Assembly (NCBI RefSeq): GCF_002752165.1
Contig: NZ_MOMB01000046.1
Span: forward strand, 124,001 to 188,000
From: Erwinia sp. OLFS4
GTDB lineage: Bacteria; Pseudomonadota; Gammaproteobacteria; Enterobacterales; Enterobacteriaceae
Direction: 5' to 3'
DNA length: 64,000 bases
The notes under the pieces are model-generated. The model saw only the letters and a list, made by a program, of their open reading frames with translations. It made no database searches and was not told the DNA's origin. The position numbers and the translations under genes are program-made. This document shows positions 18,054 to 28,499 of the stretch, piece after piece; position 1 is the first letter of the stretch; the number at the start of each line of letters is the position of its first letter.

Positions 18054-19214
18054 ATGTACGCACTGATTAACGGCCGTATTTATACCGGTCACGAAGTTCT
18101 CGACAACCATGCCATCGTAATTGCCGATGGTCGGATTGAACGCCTATGCCCGGTTGAAGCACTGCCGAAAAATATCGCCACAACAGATGTGCACGGTGCG
18201 CACATTGCTCCCGGTTTTATTGACCTGCAGCTCAATGGTTGCGGTGGCGTACAGTTTAATGATGATATTGACGCACTCAGCGTTGCCACCCTGAAAACCA
18301 TGCAGCAGGCTAACCAGCGTTCCGGCTGTACCAGCTTTCTGCCTACACTGATCACCAGCAGCGACGCGCTAATGAAACGTGCTGTAGAAGCCCAGCGGGC
18401 ATTTCTGGCGCAAAATAAGTTTCAGGCGCTGGGGCTCCACCTGGAAGGCCCGTGGCTTAATCCGCTAAAAAAAGGTACGCATAATCCGCAGCTGATCCGC
18501 CAGCCCAGCGCGGAACTGGTTGATTTTCTTTGTCAGAATGCCGATGTCATCAGCAAAATCACCCTTGCCCCGGAGCAAGTGACACCGGATGTAACCCATC
18601 GTCTTCGCGAAGCGGGCATTATTATCTCTGCCGGTCACTCACATGCCTCTTACGATGAGGCCCGCCGCGGCTTTGATGCTGGCATCTCTTTTGCCACCCA
18701 CCTGTATAATGCCATGCCCACCATTACCGGCCGCGAGCCGGGCCTGATCGGTGCCTTGTTTGATACACCCGATGTTTACTGCGGCATTATCGCCGACGGC
18801 CTGCATGTTCATTACGCCAACATCCGCAATGCCAAACGCATTAAGGGTGACCGGCTGGTTCTGGTGACCGATGCCACGGCTCCGGCGGGAATGCGGGCCG
18901 ATGCTGCAATTGACCAGTTCATTTTTGCTGGCAAAACAATATACTATCGTGACGGGCTATGCGTTGATGAAAATGGTACCCTCAGTGGTTCTTCACTGAC
19001 GATGATCGAAGCGATACGAAATGTCGTCGAACATGCGGGTATTGCGCTGGATGAAGCAATCAGAATGGCAACGTTATACCCGGCAAAAGCAATCGGTGTG
19101 GATCGCCTGCTGGGCAGTATCGCAACAGGAAAGGTTGCCAACCTCACGGTATTCACAGGTGATTATCAGATTATCCAGACCTACGTTAATGGCGACGAGG
19201 TTTTAAGCGAGTAA
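18054..19214 (+). CDS. nagA: N-acetylglucosamine-6-phosphate deacetylase NagA
   Basis: This 386-residue amidohydrolase-superfamily enzyme removes acetate from GlcNAc-6-phosphate, giving glucosamine-6-phosphate for NagB. It also lowers the level of the NagC inducer. Motifs include SPGF-type [14 protein letters not shown], the metal-ligand glutamate in HLEGPW, histidines in [12 protein letters not shown] and ATHLYNAM, and the catalytic aspartate in [10 protein letters not shown]. It is four residues longer than E. coli NagA because of an insertion after ATAPAG. Second gene of the operon, with GGGAG before the ATG. Confidence 0.97.
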   Translation: MYALINGRIYTGHEVLDNHAIVIADGRIERLCPVEALPKNIATTDVHGAHIAPGFIDLQLNGCGGVQFNDDIDALSVATLKTMQQANQRSGCTSFLPTLITSSDALMKRAVEAQRAFLAQNKFQALGLHLEGPWLNPLKKGTHNPQLIRQPSAELVDFLCQNADVISKITLAPEQVTPDVTHRLREAGIIISAGHSHASYDEARRGFDAGISFATHLYNAMPTITGREPGLIGALFDTPDVYCGIIADGLHVHYANIRNAKRIKGDRLVLVTDATAPAGMRADAAIDQFIFAGKTIYYRDGLCVDENGTLSGSSLTMIEAIRNVVEHAGIALDEAIRMATLYPAKAIGVDRLLGSIATGKVANLTVFTGDYQIIQTYVNGDEVLSE

Positions 19215-19221
19215 ATACGCA

Positions 19222-20451
19222 ATGACCAACGGCGGGCAGGCTCAGATAGGAAATGTCGATCTCGTTAAACAACTTAACAGTGCGGCCGTATACCGGATTA
19301 TCGACCAGCAGGGACCGATTTCCCGCATTCAGATCGCCGAACAAAGCCAGCTGGCCCCCGCCAGCGTCACCAAAATCACCCGCCAGCTGATTGAGCGCGG
19401 CCTGATCCGGGAAGTGGATCAACAAGCCTCTACCGGCGGACGCCGTGCCATCTCAATTATTACTGAAACCCGTCCGTTTCATACCATTGCCGTCCGTCTT
19501 GGCCGGGAAGATGCCACTCTGTCACTGTTTGAGCTGAGCGGAAAACTGATCGCCGAACAGCATTATAATTTGCCTGAGCGCACGCAGGAGACGCTGGAAC
19601 ACGCCTTATTTAATACCCTTGACGATTTTATGCATCAGCAACAGCGTAAGCTGCGTGAACTGATTGCCATTGCCGTCATTCTGCCAGGGCTGGTGGATCC
19701 GGCGAACGGCGTGATCCGCTATATGCCGCACATTCAGGTCAACCAATGGCCGCTGGTGGCAAATCTGGAAAAACGTTTTAACGTGACCAGTTTCGTCGGT
19801 CATGACATCCGCAGCCTGGCGCTGGCCGAGCACTACTTTGGTGCATCCCGCGACTGTGCAGACTCCATTCTGGTGCGTGTACACCGCGGAACCGGCGCCG
19901 GTATCATCACTAACGGACAAATATTTCTTGGCAGTAACGGCAACGTAGGTGAAATTGGCCATATACAGGTTGATCCCTTAGGAGAACGCTGTCATTGCGG
20001 TAACTTCGGCTGCCTTGAAACCATTGCCGCCAACAGCGCAATTGAACAGCGGGTCCGCACCCTGATTCAACGCGGGCATTCCACATCGCTGAGTCTGGAC
20101 AATTGCGATATCTCCGCCATCTGTAAAGCCGCTAATCGGGGTGACATGCTGGCAATGGAGGTGATTGAACACGTTGGCCGCCATCTGGGCAAAGCCATTG
20201 CGATTGCCATTAACCTGTTTAATCCCCAGAAGGTCATCATTGCCGGTGAAATCACCGACGCTAACCGGGTGCTGTTACCGGCCATTGAAGGTTGTATTAA
20301 CACTCAGGTGTTAAAAGCATTCCGTAAAAATCTGCCGGTGGTGCGTTCAGAAATCAATCACAATTCTGCCATCGGCGCGTTCGCCCTGGCAAAACGTGCA
20401 ATGCTGAATGGCATTCTGTTACAGCGCTTGCTGGAAGAGGCAAATGCATAA
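19222..20451 (+). CDS. nagC: Transcriptional regulator NagC (ROK family)
   Basis: This 409-residue repressor/activator of amino-sugar genes binds GlcNAc-6-phosphate. It has an N-terminal winged helix-turn-helix (about residues 20-85, SRIQIAEQSQLAPASVTKIT) and a ROK sugar-kinase-like domain. The ROK zinc motif CHCGNFGCLETI (about residues 255-266) is intact. It starts 7 bp after nagA. Its operators are visible upstream of nagB and nagE, so it controls its own operon. Confidence 0.97.
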   Translation: MTNGGQAQIGNVDLVKQLNSAAVYRIIDQQGPISRIQIAEQSQLAPASVTKITRQLIERGLIREVDQQASTGGRRAISIITETRPFHTIAVRLGREDATLSLFELSGKLIAEQHYNLPERTQETLEHALFNTLDDFMHQQQRKLRELIAIAVILPGLVDPANGVIRYMPHIQVNQWPLVANLEKRFNVTSFVGHDIRSLALAEHYFGASRDCADSILVRVHRGTGAGIITNGQIFLGSNGNVGEIGHIQVDPLGERCHCGNFGCLETIAANSAIEQRVRTLIQRGHSTSLSLDNCDISAICKAANRGDMLAMEVIEHVGRHLGKAIAIAINLFNPQKVIIAGEITDANRVLLPAIEGCINTQVLKAFRKNLPVVRSEINHNSAIGAFALAKRAMLNGILLQRLLEEANA

Positions 20452-20453
20452 AT

Positions 20454-21206
20454 ATGACGATTAAAAACGTAATTTGTGACATTGACGGCGTGCTGATGCA
20501 TGACAATAGTGCCGTTCCCGGTGCGGCAGAGTTTCTGCACGCAGTCAGGGCGAAGAACATGCCGCTGGTCGTGCTGACCAATTACCCGTCACAAACAGCC
20601 GGAGACCTGGCCAATCGTTTTGCTTCTGCCGGCATTGAACTGCCAGAGAGCGCCTTTTTCACTTCGGCCATGGCTACGGCCGACTTTTTGCGTCGTCAGG
20701 AAGGAAAAAAAGCCTATGTGGTAGGCGAAGGCGCGCTGATCCATGAACTGTATAAAGCCGGCTTTACTATTACCGACATTAATCCCGACTTTGTCATCGT
20801 CGGTGAAACACGCTCATATAACTGGGATATGATGCATAAAGCGGCCTTTTTTGTTGCCAACGGCGCACGTTTTATTGCCACTAATCCTGATACCCACGCC
20901 CGCGGTTTTGTCCCCGGTTGTGGTGCACTTTGCGCCGGTATCGAGAAAATATCCGGCAAACAACCTTTTTACGTCGGCAAACCCAGCCCGTGGATTATTC
21001 GCGCCGCGTTAAATAAAATGCAGGCCCACTCCGAAGAGACAGTGATTATTGGTGATAACCTGCGTACCGACATTCTGGCAGGTTTTCAGGCCGGATTGCA
21101 TACCGTGCTGGTGTTGTCCGGTGTCTCCACCCTGAATGATATCGATGCCATGCCTTTTCGCCCGGACTGGATTTATCCTTCGGTGGCCGATATCGATATT
21201 TTCTGA
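20454..21206 (+). CDS. nagD: Ribonucleotide monophosphatase NagD (UmpH)
   Basis: This 250-residue HAD-superfamily phosphatase (type IIA cap) is known in E. coli to act on UMP and other nucleotide monophosphates, preventing pyrimidine overflow. It has HAD motif I CDIDGVLMH at the N-terminus, motif II with VLTNYPSQ, and the late motif IIGDNLRTDILAG. It begins 2 bp after the nagC stop and is the last gene of nagBACD. No clear terminator follows before asnB. Confidence 0.95.
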   Translation: MTIKNVICDIDGVLMHDNSAVPGAAEFLHAVRAKNMPLVVLTNYPSQTAGDLANRFASAGIELPESAFFTSAMATADFLRRQEGKKAYVVGEGALIHELYKAGFTITDINPDFVIVGETRSYNWDMMHKAAFFVANGARFIATNPDTHARGFVPGCGALCAGIEKISGKQPFYVGKPSPWIIRAALNKMQAHSEETVIIGDNLRTDILAGFQAGLHTVLVLSGVSTLNDIDAMPFRPDWIYPSVADIDIF

Positions 21207-21445
21207 CTCTGCCCAGCGTTGCAACGGCGATATTTTGTTCGATTTTACCCCAACATTATAGAATCTCTAATTTTCACCCTTAATTATTGCAGAATCATCA
21301 AACATTAAGGCCAGTCAACTGACTATTTCACAGCAGAATGTGAAATCGCTTGCATACCCTTCCCCATTATCGCATTTTCTTATCTATGTACTGGCCACCA
21401 ACCGGGTGGCAAAAGCGATTCAGCGATATCCTCAGGAGTGAAGTT

Positions 21446-23116
21446 ATGTGTTCAATTTTTGGCGTACTGGATCTGAAAACCGATCCTGTTGAATTACGTA
21501 AGAAGGCGTTAGAGCTATCGCGTCTGATGCGCCATCGCGGTCCGGACTGGTCGGGTGTTTATGCCGACGATAACGCTATTCTTGCCCATGAACGTCTGTC
21601 TATCGTCGACGTCAACAACGGTGCTCAACCGCTGTATAACGCTGACCACACTCACGTGCTGGCGGTTAACGGTGAAATTTATAATCATCAGGCACTGCGG
21701 GCGGCGCTGAGCGATCGCTATGCCTTCCAGACCGGTTCTGACTGCGAAGTGATCCTTGCTCTGTATCAGGAAAAAGGCTGTGATTTCCTCGACGAACTTC
21801 AGGGCATGTTTGCTTTTATCCTGTGGGACAGCGTCAAACAGCAATATCTGATTGGCCGCGATCACATTGGCATCATCCCTCTTTATATGGGCAACGATGA
21901 ACACGGTAACTTTTTCGTTGCCTCTGAAATGAAAGCGCTGGTGCCGGTCTGTCGCACCATCAGCGAGTTTCCTCCAGGAAGTTATCTCGCCAGCAGCGAC
22001 GGTGAAATCCGCCGTTACTGGCAACGTGACTGGATGGACTATGCCAGCGTTGAACATAATGTCACCGATAAAACGGCGCTGAAAAATGCGCTGGAAGAGT
22101 CGGTGAAAAGTCACCTGATGTCGGACGTGCCTTATGGGGTATTGCTCTCCGGCGGCCTGGACTCCTCAATAATCTCGGCTATCACTAAAAAATATGCTGC
22201 CAGACGAATTGAAGACCAGGACAAAAGCGATGCCTGGTGGCCACAACTGCACTCTTTCGCCGTCGGTCTGGAAGGGTCACCGGACCTGAAAGCCGCGCAG
22301 ACCGTGGCCAGCCATCTTGGTACGGTGCATCACGAAATCCACTTCACCGTTCAGGAAGGCCTTGATGCAGTTCGCGATGTGATTTATCACATTGAAACCT
22401 ATGACGTGACCACCATCCGCGCCTCAACGCCGATGTATCTGATGTCGCGCAAGATCAAAGCAATGGGCATCAAAATGGTCCTGTCCGGTGAAGGTGCAGA
22501 CGAAGTATTCGGCGGTTACCTGTACTTCCACAAAGCGCCAAATGCCAAAGAATTTCACGAGGAAAACGTGCGTAAGCTACTGGCGCTGCATATGTTTGAC
22601 TGTGCCCGCGCCAATAAAGCGATGTCGGCCTGGGGGGTGGAAGCACGGGTACCATTCCTCGATAAAAAATTCCTTGATGTCGCCATGAGCATTAATCCGG
22701 CAGATAAAATGTGCGGCAGCAACGGCAAAATGGAAAAACACATTCTGCGTGAATGTTTTGCTTCTTATCTGCCGGAAAGCGTTGCCTGGCGCCAGAAAGA
22801 GCAATTCTCCGATGGCGTGGGTTACAGCTGGATAGACTCATTAAAAGAGATGGCCGCCCGGCAGATCAGCGACCAACAGCTGGCAACCGCGTACTACCGC
22901 TTCCCTTACAATACGCCAACCTCTAAGGAAGCTTACCTCTATCGTGAGATTTTTTCTGAGCTGTTCCCCGTAGCCAGCGCGGCAGAATGCGTACCGGGAG
23001 GACCTTCAGTCGCCTGCTCTTCAGCAAAAGCGATTGAGTGGGATGAAGCCTTCAAAAATATGAACGACCCCTCAGGCCGCGCGGTCGGCGTTCATCAGTC
23101 AGCCTATCAGGCGTAA
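21446..23116 (+). CDS. asnB: Asparagine synthetase B (glutamine-hydrolysing)
   Basis: This 556-residue enzyme makes asparagine from aspartate, ATP and glutamine. An N-terminal class II glutaminase domain starts MCSIFG with nucleophile C2. The C-terminal synthetase domain has the pyrophosphate loop LLSGGLDSS. The ATG was chosen because Cys must follow Met and CAGGAG lies just upstream; in-frame extensions upstream are not coding. The E. coli protein is 554 residues. It lies between nagD and the tRNA operon, as in E. coli, and ends in a strong terminator. Confidence 0.97.
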   Translation: MCSIFGVLDLKTDPVELRKKALELSRLMRHRGPDWSGVYADDNAILAHERLSIVDVNNGAQPLYNADHTHVLAVNGEIYNHQALRAALSDRYAFQTGSDCEVILALYQEKGCDFLDELQGMFAFILWDSVKQQYLIGRDHIGIIPLYMGNDEHGNFFVASEMKALVPVCRTISEFPPGSYLASSDGEIRRYWQRDWMDYASVEHNVTDKTALKNALEESVKSHLMSDVPYGVLLSGGLDSSIISAITKKYAARRIEDQDKSDAWWPQLHSFAVGLEGSPDLKAAQTVASHLGTVHHEIHFTVQEGLDAVRDVIYHIETYDVTTIRASTPMYLMSRKIKAMGIKMVLSGEGADEVFGGYLYFHKAPNAKEFHEENVRKLLALHMFDCARANKAMSAWGVEARVPFLDKKFLDVAMSINPADKMCGSNGKMEKHILRECFASYLPESVAWRQKEQFSDGVGYSWIDSLKEMAARQISDQQLATAYYRFPYNTPTSKEAYLYREIFSELFPVASAAECVPGGPSVACSSAKAIEWDEAFKNMNDPSGRAVGVHQSAYQA

Positions 23117-23129
23117 CAACCCCGTCTGG

Positions 23130-23161
23130 CGGACCCCTTTTGCGGGGTCCGTTATTTTTTT
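23130..23161 (+). terminator. Intrinsic terminator of asnB
   Basis: CGGACCCC and GGGGTCCG form an 8-bp GC stem closed by a TTTTGC loop, followed by TTATTTTTTT. It lies 14 bp after the asnB stop. Confidence 0.92.
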
Positions 23162-23256
23162 ACGTCACCGACAAGGTTAAATCGTTGCTTTTATCGCCAG
23201 GCTGTTCATTACCCATGCAAACAGCCGTTAACCGGCTAAAATCGGCAAAAAATGTG

Positions 23257-23285
23257 TTGACGCTAAAAGGCTCAATACGCATAAT
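23257..23285 (+). promoter_or_regulatory. Promoter of the Met-Leu-Gln tRNA operon
   Basis: TTGACG (23257-23262) and CATAAT (23280-23285) have the ideal 17-bp spacing, followed at once by the GC-rich discriminator GCGCCCC. That is the signature of stringently controlled stable-RNA promoters. The first tRNA starts 36 bp downstream of the -10 box. Confidence 0.85.
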
Positions 23286-23320
23286 GCGCCCCGCAACGCC
23301 GATCAAGAAAGTATATCGAT

Positions 23321-23397
23321 GGCTACGTAGCTCAGCTGGTTAGAGCACAGCACTCATAATGCTGGGGTCACAGGTTCGATTCCCGTCGTAGCCACCA
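23321..23397 (+). tRNA. metT: tRNA-Met (CAU, elongator), first copy
   Basis: This is a complete 77-nt cloverleaf with encoded CCA and anticodon CAT at 23355-23357. It is first in a six-tRNA operon with the E. coli metT-leuW-glnU order. The anticodon stem reads CAGCA/TGCTG, where E. coli has CATCA/TGATG as I remember it: a compensated base-pair change. Confidence 0.97.
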
Positions 23398-23401
23398 TTT
23401 T

Positions 23402-23486
23402 GCGGGAGTGGCGAAATTGGTAGACGCACCAGATTTAGGTTCTGGCGCCGCAAGGTGTGCGAGTTCAAGTCTCGCCTCCCGCACCA
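23402..23486 (+). tRNA. leuW: tRNA-Leu (UAG)
   Basis: This is a complete 85-nt class II tRNA with a long variable arm (CGCCGCAAGGTGTGC region), anticodon TAG at 23436-23438 and encoded CCA. It begins 4 bp after the first tRNA-Met and appears identical to E. coli leuW as I remember it. Confidence 0.97.
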
Positions 23487-23518
23487 TTTCCGTAACGGTT
23501 TGCAGCAATAAAAGAAGA

Positions 23519-23593
23519 TGGGGTATCGCCAAGCGGTAAGGCACCGGTTTTTGATACCGGCATTCCCTGGTTCGAATCCAGGTACCCCAGCCA
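23519..23593 (+). tRNA. glnU: tRNA-Gln (UUG)
   Basis: This is a complete 75-nt cloverleaf beginning TGGGGTATCG and ending in CCA, with anticodon TTG at 23551-23553. The first-position U typical of enterobacterial tRNA-Gln is present. A 32-bp spacer separates it from leuW. Confidence 0.97.
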
Positions 23594-23644
23594 TCTTTTA
23601 TTCGCAGTTGCGGCAATACGCAATGACAGAGTACAGGCAGTTCT

Positions 23645-23721
23645 GGCTACGTAGCTCAGCTGGTTAGAGCACAGCACTCATAATGCTGGGGTCACAGGTT
23701 CGATTCCCGTCGTAGCCACCA
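23645..23721 (+). tRNA. metU: tRNA-Met (CAU, elongator), second copy
   Basis: The 77 nt are identical to the first tRNA-Met, anticodon CAT at 23679-23681. The exact identity of the two copies, including the unusual anticodon-stem pair, suggests gene conversion. It corresponds to metU of the E. coli operon. Confidence 0.97.
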
Positions 23722-23727
23722 TATTCT

Positions 23728-23801
23728 TGGGGTATCGCCAAGCGGTAAGGCAGCGGATTCTGATTCCGCCATCCGGGGTTCGAATCCCTGTACCCCAGCC
23801 A
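23728..23801 (+). tRNA. glnV: tRNA-Gln (CUG), first copy
   Basis: This cloverleaf has anticodon CTG at 23760-23762 and encoded CCA. It is 74 nt, one shorter than the UUG isoacceptor, through a shorter variable region. The anticodon stem is GCGGA/TCCGC. Confidence 0.96.
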
Positions 23802-23825
23802 TATTTAAGACAGATAAAACATTAT

Positions 23826-23899
23826 TGGGGTATCGCCAAGCGGTAAGGCAGCGGATTCTGATTCCGCCATCCGGGGTTCGAATCCCTGTACCCCAGCCA
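23826..23899 (+). tRNA. glnX: tRNA-Gln (CUG), second copy
   Basis: The 74 nt are identical to the preceding tRNA-Gln(CUG), anticodon CTG at 23858-23860. It is the last tRNA of the operon and is followed 9 bp later by the terminator stem. Confidence 0.96.
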
Positions 23900-23908
23900 A
23901 CGTTCCAC

Positions 23909-23943
23909 AATAAAGCCTGCTAAGAGCAGGCTTTATTGTTTGT
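23909..23943 (+). terminator. Terminator of the tRNA operon
   Basis: AATAAAGCCTGCT and AGCAGGCTTTATT form a perfect 13-bp stem with an AAG loop, followed by GTTTGT. On the minus strand the stem can also serve the convergent ubiF gene, which ends at 23985. Confidence 0.85.
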
Positions 23944-23984
23944 GAAGCAAAAATTACAGAGCAACACAGCCTCTGGCACACTGA

Positions 23985-25166
23985 TTACAGCCCCAGCGCA
24001 TATTTCAGCGCCTGACGCTTCAGCATCCCGCTGTGACCGGCGGCAAGCAAGCCCAGATTACGGGCAACCCGTAGCGGAGCAGAACGGTTACTGAATGCCA
24101 GATAAAACAGATCCATGCTGGTTTGCATCAACAAATTGTCATAGCGCCGGCGGCGCTCATAACGTTTCAGTACGCTTTCACTGTCCCAGTGTTCTGCACA
24201 ATCACGGGCATCGCATAACACCTCAATTAAAGCATTAACGTCACGATAGCCAAGGTTCACACCCTGACCGGCCAGCGGATTAATGGTATGCGCGGCATCA
24301 CCTACCAGCGCCAGCCCAGGCAACACGTAACGGCGGGCGTGACGGCGCACCAGCGGAAAAGATCCGGCTGCCTGTGGCGTCACCTTACCAAGGCGTGCCG
24401 GAAATGCCTGCTGAATCTCTTTTGCCAGCTGAGGCATGGTCATTGCCTGCAGCTGACGAAGCCGGGCTGGCGCGTCATACCACACCAGCGACGCCCAGTT
24501 ATCCGATAACGGCAGTAACGCCCGCGGTCCCTCGGGCGTAAACTGTTGCCAGGTCGCCATACCTGGAGATTGTTCGCACTTCACGTTTATCAGCATGCAG
24601 GACTGGGCATATTGCCACCCCTGAATACCGATACCGGCCAGCTGGCGCACGCGGGAATTTGCTCCGTCTGCGGCAATCACCAGCCGGGCCTGTAGCTGGC
24701 TGCCGTCGGCCAGCGTCAGCAGCCAGCCCGGTTCGTGGCGAGACAGCTGCGCCACGCTTGCCGGTGCCAGGACTTTGACCCTGAGTTGGTCCAGTCGCTG
24801 CCATAAAGCACGCTGTAATACATTGTTTTCCACCATATAGCCCAGAACAGGCAGCCCGAGACTGTCCGCATCAAACGTCAGCCGTGCAGATTCCCATTCC
24901 CAGGTTTCCAGCCGGTTATAGGGATATGCGCGCATGGAGGCCACCAACGGCCAGACAGCAAGCGTTCGCAGCAAATCAACCGATGCCACACCAATTGCTG
25001 AAATGCGTAGATCCGGCGGCTGACCGGCATCAAACTCAGGCGGCATCCGACTATCAATCACCGTGACATCAAATCCCTGTTGCGCCAGGCCACAGGCCAG
25101 CGCTGCCCCTACCATCCCCCCACCGGCCACCGCCACTTCCGTGATGACCCGTTGATGTTCTGTCAT
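23985..25166 (-). CDS. ubiF: 3-demethoxyubiquinol 3-hydroxylase UbiF
   Basis: This 393-residue FAD monooxygenase of the UbiH/UbiF/VisC family carries out the C6 ring hydroxylation late in ubiquinone synthesis. It has an N-terminal dinucleotide fold ([19 protein letters not shown]), the middle FAD motif [12 protein letters not shown] and the C-terminal [21 protein letters not shown] split over residues ~285-305. Position next to miaB and the tRNA operon matches E. coli ubiF. I used the ATG at 25166 with AGGAG upstream rather than an earlier in-frame start. Confidence 0.95.
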   Translation of the reverse strand: MTEHQRVITEVAVAGGGMVGAALACGLAQQGFDVTVIDSRMPPEFDAGQPPDLRISAIGVASVDLLRTLAVWPLVASMRAYPYNRLETWEWESARLTFDADSLGLPVLGYMVENNVLQRALWQRLDQLRVKVLAPASVAQLSRHEPGWLLTLADGSQLQARLVIAADGANSRVRQLAGIGIQGWQYAQSCMLINVKCEQSPGMATWQQFTPEGPRALLPLSDNWASLVWYDAPARLRQLQAMTMPQLAKEIQQAFPARLGKVTPQAAGSFPLVRRHARRYVLPGLALVGDAAHTINPLAGQGVNLGYRDVNALIEVLCDARDCAEHWDSESVLKRYERRRRYDNLLMQTSMDLFYLAFSNRSAPLRVARNLGLLAAGHSGMLKRQALKYALGL

Positions 25167-25346
25167 GACTACTCCTGTCTGCAAAGCGTGCTGGCTGCTT
25201 TAGTGAAAAGCAGGCAGCCTGATGGACTGAAGTTTACCGGATTTTCAACTCAGCGCAGAGAAAAGCACGCTGGTCTGGTCACAACAGCAGCAAAGCATTA
25301 CAATACGCGCCCAGCATTCCGTTCTGCATTGAGTAATGGCAAGTCG

Positions 25347-26771
25347 ATGAATAAAAAACTGCATATCAAAACCTGGGGCTGTCAGATGAATGAGTATGAT
25401 TCATCAAAAATGGCCGATCTGCTGGAGAGCACACACGGTTTCACGCTGACTGACGTCGCTGAAGAGGCCGATGTCCTGCTGCTGAATACCTGCTCTATTC
25501 GTGAGAAGGCCCAGGAAAAAGTTTTCCATCAGCTTGGTCGCTGGCGCACGCTGAAGGAGCAAAATCCCGAGCTGATTATCGGCGTCGGTGGCTGCGTTGC
25601 CTCGCAGGAAGGAGACCATATTCGTCAACGTGCCAGCTACGTCGATATTGTGTTCGGCCCGCAGACCCTGCATCGCCTGCCAGAAATGATCAATACGGTG
25701 CGTGGTTCAAAAAGCCCGGTGGTCGATATCAGTTTCCCGGAAATTGAAAAATTCGATCGCCTGCCGGAGCCCCGTGCCGAGGGACCCAGCGCGTTTGTTT
25801 CCATTATGGAAGGCTGTAACAAATACTGTACTTTCTGCGTGGTGCCTTATACCCGCGGCGAAGAAGTCAGCCGTCCTTGCGATGATGTGCTGTTTGAAAT
25901 CGCACAGCTGGCCGCACAGGGGGTACGTGAGGTCAACCTGCTGGGACAAAACGTTAACGCCTACCGTGGCGCTACCTTTGATGGCAAAATCTGCAGCTTC
26001 GCTGAGCTACTGCGGCTGGTTGCGGCCATCGATGGTATTGACCGTATTCGTTTTACCACCAGCCATCCCATTGAATTCACTGATGATATCATTGAAGTTT
26101 ATCGCGACACGCCTGAGCTGGTAAGTTTCCTGCACCTGCCGGTTCAAAGCGGTGCCGATCGTATTCTGACCCTGATGAAGCGCGCCCACACCGCGCTGGA
26201 ATATAAATCAATTATCCGTAAACTGCGCAACGCGCGGCCGGATATTCAGGTCAGTTCAGATTTCATCATCGGTTTTCCCGGCGAAACCCAGGCCGACTTT
26301 GAACAGACTATGAAGCTGATCGCCGATGTTAATTTTGATATGAGCTTCAGCTTTATCTACTCTGCTCGTCCGGGTACCCCGGCCGCAGATTTACCGGACG
26401 ATGTGACAGAAGAAGAAAAGAAACAGCGCCTGTATATTTTACAGGAGCGCATCAGCCAGCAAGCCATGACCTGGAGCCGCCGTATGCTCGGCAGCATTCA
26501 GCGCATTCTGGTTGAAGGCACATCGCGTAAAAACGTCATGGAATTATCAGGACGCACAGAAAATAATCGGGTGGTCAATTTTGAAGGCTCGCCGGATATG
26601 ATCGGCAAATTTGTTGATGTTGAAATTGTTGATGTTTATCCCAACTCGTTGCGTGGCATTGTGGTGCGCACCGAAGATCAGATGGGCCTGCGCGTATCTG
26701 AAACCCCGGCGTCGGTCATTGCCCGCACCCGCAAAGAAAATGAGCTGGGCGTCGGCAGCTATCAGCCGTAA
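25347..26771 (+). CDS. miaB: tRNA-2-methylthio-N6-dimethylallyladenosine synthase MiaB
   Basis: This 474-residue radical-SAM methylthiotransferase adds the 2-methylthio group to i6A37 of tRNAs reading UNN codons. An N-terminal UPF0004 domain ([16 protein letters not shown]12) binds an auxiliary Fe-S cluster. The radical-SAM domain has CNKYCTFC at about residues 157-164, and a C-terminal TRAM domain binds RNA. The length equals E. coli MiaB. The ATG was chosen by that match; upstream frame is non-coding. Divergent from ubiF. Confidence 0.97.
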   Translation: MNKKLHIKTWGCQMNEYDSSKMADLLESTHGFTLTDVAEEADVLLLNTCSIREKAQEKVFHQLGRWRTLKEQNPELIIGVGGCVASQEGDHIRQRASYVDIVFGPQTLHRLPEMINTVRGSKSPVVDISFPEIEKFDRLPEPRAEGPSAFVSIMEGCNKYCTFCVVPYTRGEEVSRPCDDVLFEIAQLAAQGVREVNLLGQNVNAYRGATFDGKICSFAELLRLVAAIDGIDRIRFTTSHPIEFTDDIIEVYRDTPELVSFLHLPVQSGADRILTLMKRAHTALEYKSIIRKLRNARPDIQVSSDFIIGFPGETQADFEQTMKLIADVNFDMSFSFIYSARPGTPAADLPDDVTEEEKKQRLYILQERISQQAMTWSRRMLGSIQRILVEGTSRKNVMELSGRTENNRVVNFEGSPDMIGKFVDVEIVDVYPNSLRGIVVRTEDQMGLRVSETPASVIARTRKENELGVGSYQP

Positions 26772-26776
26772 AAAAA

Positions 26777-26802
26777 CCGGTGGCGGAAAACACCCCGCCA
26801 CC
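26777..26802. repeat. Stem-loop after miaB
   Basis: CCGGTGGCGG and CCGCCACCGG form a perfect 10-bp stem 5 bp after the miaB stop. The only long T-run is on the minus strand (complement of the A-run at 26770-26776), the wrong side for miaB, so its role as a plus-strand terminator is doubtful. Confidence 0.5.
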
Positions 26803-26964
26803 GGATAGGTCTGCCCCCTTGTAAACGTCTTTTTCAGCCCAAATAATTATTTTGTCACTTGCACAGTGCGCCAGGGACATAAATAATTTGTCATATCTGT
26901 CACCTGACAACGCCAGCAAGCGCTGTTAAAACGCAACGGGCCCTGAGCGACCAAAAGGATAAGT

Positions 26965-28035
26965 TTGATAACCGAAACACGTGAAATAACCCTGGAACCT
27001 GCCGATAATCACCGCCTGCTTAGCCTGTGCGGCCCTTTTGATGACAACATCAAACAGCTTGAACGCCGTCTGGGCATCGAAATCAATCGTCGGGACAATA
27101 TATTTAAACTCACCGGCCGGCCGCTGTGTGTGGATGCGGCAATCAGCATACTCCGTTCGCTGTATGTGGATACTGCGCCGGTACGCGGCACCATCCCTGA
27201 TATCGATCCGGAACAAATTCATCTGGCGTTAAAAGAGAGCCGGGTACTGGAACAAACCGCAGAAAGCGTGCCGGATTACGGCAAGGCGATCAATATCAAG
27301 ACCCGCCGGGGCGTCATCAAACCGCGTACCCCCAATCAGGCACAATACATTGCCAATATTCTCGATCATGATATTAGCTTTGGTGTCGGCCCGGCGGGTA
27401 CCGGCAAAACATATCTGGCGGTTGCGGCAGCGGTCGATGCCCTGGAACGCCAGGAAATTCGTCGTATCCTGCTAACGCGTCCGGCGGTGGAAGCCGGCGA
27501 AAAACTCGGCTTTTTACCGGGCGATCTCAGTCAGAAGGTCGACCCCTATCTGCGCCCGCTTTATGATGCATTGTTTGAGATGCTGGGCTTTGAACGGGTT
27601 GAAAAACTGATTGAACGTAACGTCATTGAAGTGGCACCGCTGGCTTATATGCGCGGCCGCACGCTGAATGACGCCTTTATTATTCTTGATGAGAGTCAGA
27701 ATACCACCATCGAACAGATGAAAATGTTTCTGACCCGTATCGGCTTTAATTCCAAAGCGGTGATCACCGGTGACATCACTCAGATCGATCTGCCTCGCCA
27801 TGTACGGTCTGGTCTGCGTCATGCAATTGAGGTGCTGGACGACGTTGAGGAAATCAGCTTTAACTTTTTTCATAGCGAAGATGTGGTGCGCCATCCGGTG
27901 GTGGCACGTATCGTCACCGCTTATGAAAAATGGGAAGAAGCCGATCAGAAACGGCGCGAGGCCGTCAGCGCCGAACGCAAACGGGAAGCGCTGCAAACCA
28001 ACGGCGATCCACTGCCAGCCCAGGATAACAGATGA
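26965..28035 (+). CDS. ybeZ: PhoH-like ATPase YbeZ
   Basis: This 356-residue PhoH-family protein has an N-terminal KH-like RNA-binding segment (residues ~1-110) and a P-loop ATPase domain. The Walker A motif is [10 protein letters not shown] and Walker B FIILDES. It is thought to work with the endonuclease YbeY in rRNA processing; the two genes overlap by 4 bp here. The start appears to be TTG, with AAGGAT upstream, and the resulting N-terminus ([12 protein letters not shown]) aligns with E. coli YbeZ. First gene of ybeZ-ybeY-ybeX-lnt. Confidence 0.95.
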   Translation: MITETREITLEPADNHRLLSLCGPFDDNIKQLERRLGIEINRRDNIFKLTGRPLCVDAAISILRSLYVDTAPVRGTIPDIDPEQIHLALKESRVLEQTAESVPDYGKAINIKTRRGVIKPRTPNQAQYIANILDHDISFGVGPAGTGKTYLAVAAAVDALERQEIRRILLTRPAVEAGEKLGFLPGDLSQKVDPYLRPLYDALFEMLGFERVEKLIERNVIEVAPLAYMRGRTLNDAFIILDESQNTTIEQMKMFLTRIGFNSKAVITGDITQIDLPRHVRSGLRHAIEVLDDVEEISFNFFHSEDVVRHPVVARIVTAYEKWEEADQKRREAVSAERKREALQTNGDPLPAQDNR

Positions 28036-28499
28036 CCCCGGTGATTCTCGACTTACAGATTGCCTGTGCGCAGCACAGCGGTTTACCGACAGAAGCCGAT
28101 TTTCAGCGCTGGCTTGATGCGGTATTACCGCGCTTCCAGAGCGAAAGTGAAGTGACCATCCGGCTGGTAGATGTTGCCGAAAGCCACGATCTGAACCTGA
28201 CCTGGCGTGGCAAAGACAAACCTACCAACGTGCTTTCATTTCCTTTTGAAGCACCGCCGGGCATTGAGCTGCCTTTACTGGGCGATCTGGTAATTTGCCG
28301 TCAGGTGGTTGAAATGGAAGCCCGTGACCAGCAAAAACCTGTGCAGGCGCACTGGGCCCACATGGTGATCCACGGCAGCCTGCATCTGCTCGGCTATGAC
28401 CATATTGATGATGACGAAGCCGAAGAAATGGAGTCGCTGGAAACCGAGATAATGCTTGCTCTCGGCTATACTGACCCGTACATTTCGGAAAAAGAATAA
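28032..28499 (+). CDS. ybeY: Endoribonuclease YbeY
   Basis: This 155-residue zinc-dependent RNase is involved in 16S rRNA 3'-end maturation and ribosome quality control. The family motif [11 protein letters not shown] near residues 114-124 supplies the three zinc-ligand histidines. The length equals E. coli YbeY. The ATG overlaps the ybeZ stop (ATGA), indicating coupled translation. A 200-bp gap follows before ybeX. Confidence 0.97.
   Translation: MTPVILDLQIACAQHSGLPTEADFQRWLDAVLPRFQSESEVTIRLVDVAESHDLNLTWRGKDKPTNVLSFPFEAPPGIELPLLGDLVICRQVVEMEARDQQKPVQAHWAHMVIHGSLHLLGYDHIDDDEAEEMESLETEIMLALGYTDPYISEKE

Noticed and set aside
23340-23910. Minus-strand open frames across the tRNA genes
   Set aside because: They are translations of tRNA complements (repeated WGTGIRTPD-like peptides), a common annotation artefact.
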